This document shows, piece by piece, positions 1 to 6,100 of a stretch of DNA of 64,000 nucleotides (position 1 is its first letter; every line of letters begins with the position of its first letter). The stretch is from Streptomyces sp. NWU339. GTDB taxonomy: Bacteria; Actinomycetota; Actinomycetes; Streptomycetales; Streptomycetaceae. A program made the position numbers and the translations under genes. Under the pieces are notes generated by a model. It did not search any database, was not told where the DNA came from, and saw only the letters and a list, made by a program, of their open reading frames with translations. The DNA is taken from the NCBI RefSeq assembly GCF_003143855.1, contig NZ_QFRK01000004.1:220484-284483 (forward strand), given 5' to 3'.

Positions 1-363
1 AGCGCGCGGCTACGTCTACTTCGTCTTGTGGTTCGCGAAGAAGGCGGTCGCTTTTCCCAGCACCTCGATCGTCTGCTCCTGCTCGCGCACCTTTCGGCGC
101 AGCCGGACCAGCTCCTCGCGCTCGGCCGTGGTCAGCGCGCCGGCCGGGCCCTCACCCCGGTCGATCGCGGCCTGCTTCACCCAGCCCCGCAGGCCCTCGG
201 CGCTGACCCCGAGCTCCCGGGCCACCTCCGTCACCGTCCGCCCGGAGGAACGGACCAACTCGACGGCATCCTTCTTGAACTCGGCCGTGTACCGCTTGCG
301 CGTGTTGCTCTTCTTACTCACTACCTGGACTGCTTCCTCCGGGACCCATACGTCCCAGTATCA
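1..363 (-). mobile_element. Partial IS3-family insertion sequence (orfA end)
   Basis: The element runs off the left edge, so only the orfA end is visible. It is recognised from the IS3-type OrfA at 16-321. IS3 elements usually make OrfAB by a -1 frameshift, and orfB would lie to the left. The outer end is placed tentatively near 363 because the minus strand there reads TGATACTGGGACG, matching the usual 5'-TG terminus, and coding similarity to a DUF397 protein resumes just beyond. A short inverted GGGAC/GTCCC lies at 341-356. The opposite inverted repeat and target duplication cannot be seen, so this boundary is an inference. Confidence 0.6.
16..321 (-). CDS. IS3-family transposase OrfA (helix-turn-helix)
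   Basis: This 101-residue protein begins at a GTG. The N-terminal part (residues about 8-50) has the KRYTAEFKKDAVELV start and the EVARELGVSAEGLRGWV helix-turn-helix typical of IS3/IS911 OrfA. A Leu/Glu-rich coiled coil follows at about 65-95 (REELVRLRRKVREQEQTIEVL), which in this family lets OrfA dimerise. OrfA binds the terminal repeats and, with OrfB through frameshifting, forms the DDE transposase. The catalytic OrfB is outside the window, so activity of this copy cannot be judged. It is transcribed leftwards, away from the DUF397 remnant that it adjoins. Confidence 0.85.
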   Translation of the reverse strand: MSKKSNTRKRYTAEFKKDAVELVRSSGRTVTEVARELGVSAEGLRGWVKQAAIDRGEGPAGALTTAEREELVRLRRKVREQEQTIEVLGKATAFFANHKTK

Positions 364-579
364 AGCTGTCCCGACCGCGGGGGGAACTTCACGTGGCGAA
401 GGTCATCGTTCTCCGGCGGCGCCGATGGCAACAACTGCGTAGAGATAGCGAGCCTTCCCACCCGCATCGCCATACGCGACTCCAAACGCACCGCTCACGG
501 CACCCTCTCCTTCACCGCTGCCGCCTTCGCCGACTTCGTCGCATCCCTCAGGACCCCGGACACACCCGCCCGCCGCTGA
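364..579 (+). pseudogene. DUF397 protein remnant, 5' end lost next to the IS
   Basis: The reading frame here gives TWRRSSFSGGADGNNCVEIA, then IAIRDSK and FTAAAFADFVASLR. That is the DUF397 pattern: WxxSSxSG, NCVEVA, RDSK and a final W/FxxFV. DUF397 proteins are about 60-80 residues long in Streptomyces and usually sit beside an XRE-family regulator. No start codon lies in this frame between the likely IS end and the conserved WR motif. The open frame continues backwards into the IS. The simplest reading is that the insertion removed the original start, and the usual XRE partner is also absent. A fusion read from an IS promoter cannot be excluded. Confidence 0.6.
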
Positions 580-673
580 CAAGCCGGTTGAGCCGATCAC
601 CCCTCGAACAGCTCCTGGTAGGTTCAAAAACGTTTTCTGGTAAGCACGTTGCGGGAGTTACGGGGGTACACGC
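580..673. other. Upstream region of the toxin operon with AT-rich palindrome
   Basis: This short gap precedes the rightward T7SS toxin locus. It holds a perfect 10-bp palindrome, AAAACGTTTT at 627-636, which stands out in such GC-rich DNA. A purine-rich GCGGGAG lies upstream of the GTG at 674. A promoter or operator role for the palindrome is an inference. I see no clear -35/-10 pair. Confidence 0.3.
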
Positions 674-2263
674 GTGTCGATCAGGCCGACGGACTGGCAC
701 GTACTCGACCTGAAGAAGGACCCGACACCGGGAGACCCGCAGCGGATCCGCAAACTGGCCGGTGTGCTGCACGACTTCGCCGATGACGTCGGCGAGGCGT
801 TGCGCGACCTCAAGGGGATCGCCAAGGAGGACGAGATCCTCTCCTGGGCGGGCAAGACGGCGGACGTGTTCGCCGAGGAGTTCGCGGACGCGCCCAAGAG
901 GCTGCGGAAGCTCAGGAAGTCGTACGACCTGGCGGGCGACGCGCTGGCCACCTTCTGGCCCGACCTCCAGGACGCCCAGGAGAAGGCCGACAAGGCATTG
1001 CGGGACGGCCGCAAGGCGCGCGACGAACTCACCACCGCGCAGACGGCGTTGTCCGGCGCCGACGACTGGGTCCGTACGGCGACCGAGAAGGTGGACTCCT
1101 ACGACCCCGCCAAGAGCGGGGGCAAGGACGTCCCCAAGCCCGACGAGGCCGACGTCCGCCGCGCCACCCGCGACGCCCAGCACGCGAAGGCCCGCCAGGC
1201 AGCGGCCGAGCGGAACGTCGAGAGTGCGCAGAGCGCCCTCGACGCGGCCAAGAAGCTCGCCGACCAGGCGAAGGGCCTGCGCGAGGAGGCCGCCCGCCGG
1301 ACGGTGACCAAGCTCAGGGAAGCCTCCGACGCCGGAATCCCCAACCGCCGCTGGTGGGAGGAGATCGGCGACTGGGTCACCGACAACTGGGACGAGATCG
1401 TCACCGTCTGCAAGTGGGTCGTGGCCATCCTCGGCATCATCGTGATGATCGTCGGCGGCCCGCTGGGCTGGCTGGTCTTCGCGGCGGCCCTCGTCGTACT
1501 CGCCGACACGTTACGAAAAGTCATCAAGGGCGAGGCCGGCTGGGGCGACCTGGTGTGGGCAGCCCTGGACTGCATACCCGCCACCAAGGGCCTCACCAGT
1601 CTCGCCAAGCTCGGCATGCTGTGGAAGGCAGGCGGCCTGAAGGCACTGGGCGCCGGTTTCATGGGCGGCATCGGCGGCGGCCTGAAGAACCTCGCCGGTG
1701 GCATTCGCGGCTTCGGAGCAGCCACCCGGAACGTCTTCCGAGGTTTCGACGGATCATGGCTGGGCAGAGCCGCGTCCCGAGGGTCCGGGGGTTCCCTTCC
1801 CTCGATCGACCAGATCAAGCAAGCCCTCATTCAGCTGAACCCGCAGCTCTCGAAAAAGACCTACACCTCAGAGCAAGGGCACTATTACGCGACTCGGGTG
1901 TTCCAGGGCGGGAGAACCGATGAGACCGTACTGGCCGGTCACGGATACCTGGAAGAAGGAGCAGGCACCATAAGGATTCCGGAAGGCACGTCCATGTCGT
2001 TCTACGTGGAGCACGGCGACCGACTTGGCGGTCTGGACGGCCTCACAGTGGAGGCCGGAGTCTATCCGGGAGAAGCATTGCAAGTGGCTCGGTCCGGAGA
2101 CGTCGTTCCGAATTACACTCTAGCCGCGCCGACGTCCGGGATGGGGGGCGGTTTCAGCGTATTCGAGAACTCGGTCACGGTAGCCGAACGGACAAAGCTG
2201 GACGAGCTGCTCAAGCCCGGCATGGGAAACGTACACTGGGCCGCATGCCGTGAAATCTTCTGA
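674..2263 (+). CDS. T7SS polymorphic-toxin-like protein, C-terminal Stv/caspase-like domain
   Basis: This 529-residue protein is built like a type VII secreted toxin. Residues about 1-110 resemble the T7SS signal domain of the products at 7452-8879 and 24697-25953: WxVLD, then DPTPGDPQRIRKLAGVL, then SWAGKTADVF. A long Ala/Lys/Glu-rich helical stretch follows to about 215, then a hydrophobic segment at about 248-280. After a Gly-rich linker, the last 136 residues (about 394-529) hold LAGHGYLEEG with His423 and VHWAACREIF with Cys525. His/Cys spacing and motifs recall the putative adhesin Stv domain and caspase-like dyads; this is an inference. Two DUF4279 immunity-like genes follow at once, and a WXG100-like gene completes the set. 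No enzymatic activity can be proven from sequence. Confidence 0.75.
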   Translation: MSIRPTDWHVLDLKKDPTPGDPQRIRKLAGVLHDFADDVGEALRDLKGIAKEDEILSWAGKTADVFAEEFADAPKRLRKLRKSYDLAGDALATFWPDLQDAQEKADKALRDGRKARDELTTAQTALSGADDWVRTATEKVDSYDPAKSGGKDVPKPDEADVRRATRDAQHAKARQAAAERNVESAQSALDAAKKLADQAKGLREEAARRTVTKLREASDAGIPNRRWWEEIGDWVTDNWDEIVTVCKWVVAILGIIVMIVGGPLGWLVFAAALVVLADTLRKVIKGEAGWGDLVWAALDCIPATKGLTSLAKLGMLWKAGGLKALGAGFMGGIGGGLKNLAGGIRGFGAATRNVFRGFDGSWLGRAASRGSGGSLPSIDQIKQALIQLNPQLSKKTYTSEQGHYYATRVFQGGRTDETVLAGHGYLEEGAGTIRIPEGTSMSFYVEHGDRLGGLDGLTVEAGVYPGEALQVARSGDVVPNYTLAAPTSGMGGGFSVFENSVTVAERTKLDELLKPGMGNVHWAACREIF

Positions 2264-2276
2264 AGGAGCCGAACGA

Positions 2277-2693
2277 ATGCAGTGGGACCACGCGGAAGGG
2301 GACTGGGTAGAAACTGGCGTGCAGTTGGTCATCCGCAAGGCCGACCTGGACCCCGTCCTTCTCTCGGAAACCATGCAGGTTTCCCCGACCTCGTCGAGCG
2401 TCCCGGACGCCGATACCCGGCGGGCCGGCCTGCCTCAAGAAGGCGTCTGGTCGCTGGCTGTGCACAAAAGGCTGCCGGGAGGGGTGAACGAGCAGTTCCA
2501 GCAACTGCTCGAACAAATCGAACCCCGCTCCTCCGGAATTGATCACCTGATCGCGCAGGGGTATGAGGTATCGCTCAGCATCACTGGTTTCGTCGGCAAC
2601 GGCAGCACATTCTCGCTGGCCCCGGACGTGGTCTCACGACTGGCCGCCCTGAACGTTCCCCTCATCGTTTCGCCCAGCACAAGTGATCGATAG
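2277..2693 (+). CDS. DUF4279-type protein, probable immunity protein
   Basis: The product is 138 residues if the ATG at 2277 is used. That start has an AAGGAG Shine-Dalgarno 8 bases upstream, directly after the toxin stop at 2263. An in-frame ATG at 2250 inside the toxin gene is less likely. The pattern VQLVIRKADLDP, GVWSLAV, then NEQFQQLLEQIEP and GYEVSLSITGF suggests the DUF4279 fold, a family often found beside polymorphic toxins as immunity or immunity-like proteins. It resembles the first third of the next product, so the two probably arose by duplication. Its position directly after the toxin is the main argument for an immunity role. Confidence 0.6.
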   Translation: MQWDHAEGDWVETGVQLVIRKADLDPVLLSETMQVSPTSSSVPDADTRRAGLPQEGVWSLAVHKRLPGGVNEQFQQLLEQIEPRSSGIDHLIAQGYEVSLSITGFVGNGSTFSLAPDVVSRLAALNVPLIVSPSTSDR

Positions 2694-2698
2694 CGAGC

Positions 2699-3814
2699 AT
2701 GATGACAATCTCAACCCACTCGTGGGACAGTCCTACAGCGACTCTCCTCATCACAGGAGAGAACCTGACTCCAGGAGAGGTCACACGCGCGCTCGGCATT
2801 TCACCGTCGCTGTCCCGCGAGCCAACAGCGGACTCACGCTTCCGGCCCGGTGAGGGAATCTGGGCGATCCAGGTCACGGCCGGACCGCCTCAGGGTCTCG
2901 AAGGGGCCCTGGACGAGTTGGCGGACCTGATCTCCGGTGTCCTGGAAGGCATCCGGGAACTCGAGGAGTCCGGGCTCACCGTGCAGGTCGACCTGAGTGG
3001 CCAAGTGGACGGGCGCACTCGTATCCCCGTTTCACCACGTGCTCTGTCCCGAGTGGCCACTCTGGGTCTTCCGCTCTCCTTCACCACCGGCGCGGTGCCT
3101 TCCGAACGTTCCGAAGACCTTTGGGACTGGTTGCCCGCAGCCGACGGGTCCCACCGCGCGCCCCGGAAGGACGAGGAGGAAGGCGAAGGCAGCGCCGCGG
3201 ACCCGGCGCCCGTCGGGGTGTCGCTGGCGGTCCCCGACTCGTGGTGGGAGTTCGACATCCGCCCGGAAGGCCGTGAGGCCACCATCCGTGCGCTCGTCGA
3301 CGAGCGGCTCCGGGAACTGCCCGACCTCGCCCCGCACCGCACCGACCTGACCACCATGCTCCGCAAGATGGCGAAGGACGCACACGACTCCGGTGCGGTC
3401 TACCTGGGGTGCATGGCCGAGAACTTCGACGGCGTCCCGCTCTCCGCCACCGTCACCGTGTCCGTCCTCGGCGCCAAGAACGAGCAGGGCGTGGCCCTGT
3501 CCACCGATCCCCGGACCATCGCCGAGAGCCTGGGCACGATCACCGCTCGCCGCGAGGGCGACGCCTGGCGCAAGGTCACGACCGTCGACATCCCCGACGT
3601 GGGCACGGCCGCGCGGACGTACGGGGTGGAGGACGTGCCCGTCGCGCGGGGCGACAGCCGTACCCTGCGGATGGTGCTGACCCAGACCTACATTCCCGTG
3701 CCGGGAACCACCGAGCAGGTCGTGCTCGTCTCCGGGGCCAGCCCGGTGCTGGACCTCGCCGAGGCGTTCCACGACATCTTCGACGCCGTGACCAGTACCT
3801 TCCGCTTCGTCTGA
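2699..3814 (+). CDS. Fusion of a DUF4279 domain with a T7SS-module accessory domain
   Basis: This 371-residue protein has two parts. Residues about 10-145 are DUF4279-like (TATLLITGENLTPGEVTRAL, GIWAIQV, GLTVQVDLSGQ). After an acidic linker (residues about 152-178), residues about 180-371 match the stand-alone proteins at 5468-6100 and 22842-23420. Shared features are PDSWWEFDIRP against PEGWFRILLDP, a run of charged helix, YIPVPGTTEQVVLVSGASP near the end, and a final aromatic residue stretch. It starts at one of two tandem ATGs, five bases after the upstream stop. The fusion links the accessory-domain family to immunity or to toxin handling. Neither half has a known enzymatic motif. Confidence 0.6.
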   Translation: MMTISTHSWDSPTATLLITGENLTPGEVTRALGISPSLSREPTADSRFRPGEGIWAIQVTAGPPQGLEGALDELADLISGVLEGIRELEESGLTVQVDLSGQVDGRTRIPVSPRALSRVATLGLPLSFTTGAVPSERSEDLWDWLPAADGSHRAPRKDEEEGEGSAADPAPVGVSLAVPDSWWEFDIRPEGREATIRALVDERLRELPDLAPHRTDLTTMLRKMAKDAHDSGAVYLGCMAENFDGVPLSATVTVSVLGAKNEQGVALSTDPRTIAESLGTITARREGDAWRKVTTVDIPDVGTAARTYGVEDVPVARGDSRTLRMVLTQTYIPVPGTTEQVVLVSGASPVLDLAEAFHDIFDAVTSTFRFV

Positions 3815-3841
3815 GCCGATCCGAAGAGAGGACTCCGGGCC

Positions 3842-4171
3842 ATGGGCAAGAGCGACCTCGCGCTCCCGCTGAGCGAGATGGAGGACTACGGGCGGCGGCT
3901 GCGGTCGCTCAAGACGCGACTGAACCACACCAAGAAGCTCTTCGACTCCTACAAGGACGACATCGGCGACGGCAGCGTCAATGACGCCCTCTCCGATTTC
4001 GAGTCGAACTGGGAGGACGGCCGAGAGGACATCACCCAGCAGCTCGACGCGCTCGCCAGTATGTCCGACGCCGTCGTCCGTGAGTTCAAGAAACTCGACG
4101 ACGAACTCGCCAAGCAGGTCAAGGACAAAATGAAGGTCAAGGACGAGCGGGGCGGAAAGGGAGATGAATAG
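3842..4171 (+). CDS. WXG100-like helical protein, partner of the upstream toxin
   Basis: This 109-residue, almost wholly helical and charged protein is related to the products at 8876-9193 and 25956-26267. Each has one central Trp in a turn (here SNWEDGRED) between two helices and a shared tail FKKLDDELAKQV. This is the size and hairpin layout of WXG100/ESAT-6 proteins, though the motif is WED rather than WxG. In other T7SS loci, small helical proteins pair with the signal domain of a large substrate. By context this one would serve the toxin at 674-2263. It has no signal peptide. It is the last rightward gene of the locus. Confidence 0.65.
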   Translation: MGKSDLALPLSEMEDYGRRLRSLKTRLNHTKKLFDSYKDDIGDGSVNDALSDFESNWEDGREDITQQLDALASMSDAVVREFKKLDDELAKQVKDKMKVKDERGGKGDE

Positions 4172-4226
4172 CCCCCTTTCACCGCACCTTCGGCGCCTTC
4201 GACGCACCGCCCCGCGGATGCGCCGT

Positions 4227-4257
4227 GGACCCCGGCTCCAGGATGGAACCGGGGCCC
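4227..4257. terminator. Hairpin between convergent genes
   Basis: Arms GGACCCCGGCTCC (4227-4239) and GGAACCGGGGCCC (4245-4257) pair over 13 bases with one G-T-type pair and one mismatch, around a 5-base loop. The hairpin lies between the rightward WXG100-like gene and the leftward peptide gene. It could end both transcripts. No T-tract is present, as is common in this GC range. Confidence 0.5.
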
Positions 4258-4272
4258 ACGGGGCGTGTTCTG

Positions 4273-4512
4273 TCAGTACTGGGTGACGGCGAGGCCGCCG
4301 ACCGCCGAGAGGCCCTCGGGGGAGACGGAGGCGCCCAGGCCCGCGGTGACGCCGATGTTGCCGGCCTCGGCGTGGACACCGAGGCCGCCCGCCCCGGCGT
4401 GGACACCGAGACCGGGGTTGGCCGCGGGGCCGACGCCCGCCTGGCCGCCGGAGACGGAGTCCAGATCGGCGTCGGAGATTTCGGCGGTCGCGACCTGGGG
4501 GACGAGGTTCAT
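4273..4512 (-). CDS. Orphan peptide with RiPP-like double-Gly leader and Gly-rich repeats
   Basis: The ATG at 4512 is preceded by GAAGGGAAA at suitable spacing and gives 79 residues; an upstream TTG has no support. Residues 1-24 (NLVPQVATAEISDADLDSVS, then GG) look like leaders of lanthipeptide-type and other RiPP precursors, which end in a double glycine. The remainder is low complexity: GLGVHAGAG, GLGVHAEAGN, GVTAGLGASV, ending in AVTQY. It has no Cys and few Ser or Thr, so it is not a classical lanthipeptide core. No modifying enzyme or peptidase-transporter gene is nearby. It may be a secreted small protein that merely resembles a precursor. Confidence 0.5.
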   Translation of the reverse strand: MNLVPQVATAEISDADLDSVSGGQAGVGPAANPGLGVHAGAGGLGVHAEAGNIGVTAGLGASVSPEGLSAVGGLAVTQY

Positions 4513-4868
4513 GGCGCGCGTTTCCCTTCGTATCAACAATGAGCGGCGGCGGATTTCGCCGGATTCCCGAATTCGGGATTACCTGCCGGCGAACCGCACG
4601 ACCTGATCAAAGCACGCGAGGAATGAAGTGACCAGCGGCACACGGACCGTATTCCCCGGCCCATCGTCATGGAATCCACGAGTGTGGCCAAGCAGTCGAC
4701 TGAACCTCTCACTTCCTTCACTCGTACTCGTCCGTAAGCGGCCCGTCGGCGCCCTCCGAAGGGAATGCGAGGCGACTTTCCCGGCATCCGTGCCCGCCGT
4801 ACGACTCCTCGGTGAACGGTGTGCAGATCCTCGGGATGTTCCAGAACCGGGCCGTCCCGGGACGCGCG
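4513..4868. other. Gap of 356 bases upstream of the peptide gene
   Basis: No convincing gene was found. A leftward open frame at 4533-4787 lacks domain-like composition and a ribosome binding site. The stretch is somewhat richer in A and T near 4530-4620 than its surroundings. It probably holds the leader and promoter of the peptide gene and the end of the five-gene operon. I cannot pick out a trustworthy promoter. Confidence 0.3.
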
Positions 4869-5471
4869 TCAGAGCGACAGCGTCCGCGCGATGCCGTCCA
4901 CGATGGCCTCCAGGGGCTCGTCCAGGACCGGTTCCGTCCAGGACACCAGGAGGGTGACGGCCGCGTCCGTCGTCTCCGGTCGGACGCCGTAGAAGAGGGT
5001 GCGGACCACGGGACGCGGTCCGAGGAGGCGTTTCCTGTCGTCGACCATGTTCTGGCGGATGCGCACGGCGTCGCCGAGGGGCAGCCGCATCCCGCGGACG
5101 TCCGGTTCGCCGAAGTCCCGCGCCGACATGGACTCGGTGAGCAGGGAGAGGGTCACCTCGGGGTGGGTGTCGTCCGGACGGACGGCGTCGAGCTCCAGGA
5201 CGGCCGCCACCGAAGGGTGCCCGCTGACGTACCAGCCGAAGGCGCCGAGGGGATCGCGGGTACGGCAGTCGGCCGCCGTGCGTTTGAGGTCGCGGGCCAG
5301 CAGGCGGGCGTTGCCCTTCTCCCCGTCGCGCTCGTACCGTTCGACGAGGTCCTTCGCCTGGTACTTGGCCCAGTAGTCCAGGTCCAGCGTGCCGGACAGG
5401 GGGAACGGGACCCAGTCCTCCGAGCACTCCAGGCCGAGGGTCGACAGGTCGTCGGTCATCTCCGTGGTCAC
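4869..5471 (-). CDS. T7SS-module accessory protein (about 200 residues), gene 5 of cassette A
   Basis: This 200-residue soluble protein has no signal peptide or membrane segment. Its GTG start overlaps the stop of the preceding gene (GTGA), so translation is coupled. Visible features are the early aromatic stretch WVPFPLSGTLDLDYWAKYQA, FGWYVSGHPSVAAVLELDAV, PLGDAVRIRQ and VSWTEPVLDEPLEAIVDGIA. The final helix after an aromatic/Pro strand is also seen in the other accessory proteins here, suggesting one fold. It corresponds by position to the fourth or fifth gene of the cassette at 22842-26267. I do not recognise a named family. A chaperone or immunity role is inferred only from context. Confidence 0.5.
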   Translation of the reverse strand: MTTEMTDDLSTLGLECSEDWVPFPLSGTLDLDYWAKYQAKDLVERYERDGEKGNARLLARDLKRTAADCRTRDPLGAFGWYVSGHPSVAAVLELDAVRPDDTHPEVTLSLLTESMSARDFGEPDVRGMRLPLGDAVRIRQNMVDDRKRLLGPRPVVRTLFYGVRPETTDAAVTLLVSWTEPVLDEPLEAIVDGIARTLSL

Positions 5472-6100
5472 TCCGTCCAGGTCAGCGAGCCGGCGATCGC
5501 GTCGAAGAGGCCGGCCATCGCGTCGGCGATCGGCTCCAGGGGCGTGGAGAAGGTGAGCAGCAGGAACTCCGTCGTGCCGGGGACGGGCACGTGGTACTCC
5601 ACCGAGACGGAAGCACGGCCCCCGTCCCCGTCCTTCCCCTTCTCCCCCGCCGAAAGCGTCGTTCTGCGGACCCGTACGGCAGTGCCCGCCGCCAGTTCCT
5701 CGACGCTGACCTCCGTCGTCGCGGCCGGGTCGGCGTCCTCGGCGAACGCCCGCGCCAGCGCCTGGGGCGGCAGCGGCTCGGCGTGGCGGAGCGGTGCAAG
5801 GCTCACCAGCAACGAGGCGGGGATCGTGAAGGGCCCCACCTCCTGGAGGCTGAGGTACAGCTCGATGCCGCCGCCGCGGTGCGCCTTGGCGGCACGGCGG
5901 CGCATGTCGGCGCGCAGCTCCTCCTTGAGGTGCGGCGCGTTGTCGATGCCGTGGAACTGCCGCTCCACCAGCGCGTCGATCGACCCGTCCCGCTGCTCCG
6001 GGTCCAGCAGGATCCGGAACCAGCCCTCCGGCAGCAGCAGGTGGTAGTCGGCGGGCGGGGCGGTCCCCTCAGCGGGGGCGGTCCCCTCGGTGGCTGTCAT
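5468..6100 (-). CDS. T7SS-module accessory protein, gene 4 of cassette A
   Basis: This 210-residue protein is related to the product at 22842-23420 and to the second half of the fusion at 2699-3814. Shared landmarks are YHLLLPEGWFRILLDPEQRD, a central IPASLLVSLAPL, a basic or acidic loop, VEYHVPVPGTTEFLLLTFST and a C-terminal amphipathic helix. The ATG overlaps the upstream stop as ATGA, and its own stop overlaps the next start as GTGA. No catalytic motif is visible. Because the same domain occurs fused to a DUF4279 immunity-like domain, I infer it acts on the cassette's secreted protein or protects against it. Confidence 0.55.
   Translation of the reverse strand: MTATEGTAPAEGTAPPADYHLLLPEGWFRILLDPEQRDGSIDALVERQFHGIDNAPHLKEELRADMRRRAAKAHRGGGIELYLSLQEVGPFTIPASLLVSLAPLRHAEPLPPQALARAFAEDADPAATTEVSVEELAAGTAVRVRRTTLSAGEKGKDGDGGRASVSVEYHVPVPGTTEFLLLTFSTPLEPIADAMAGLFDAIAGSLTWTE

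Noticed and set aside
548..1183. Leftward frame over the toxin signal domain
   Set aside because: It is the shadow of the signal domain, which is shared by three genes in the other frame.
3032..4207. A 391-codon leftward frame across the fusion gene and WXG100-like gene
   Set aside because: Its composition (Gly/Val/Leu/His/Arg) is typical of antisense frames in high-GC DNA, and both rightward genes have good family matches.
4533..4787. An 84-codon leftward frame upstream of the peptide gene
   Set aside because: No ribosome binding site, odd composition, and it runs past the peptide gene's likely start region.
4812..6047. A 411-codon rightward frame over cassette A genes
   Set aside because: The leftward genes have overlapping coupled starts and homologues in cassette B; this frame has none.
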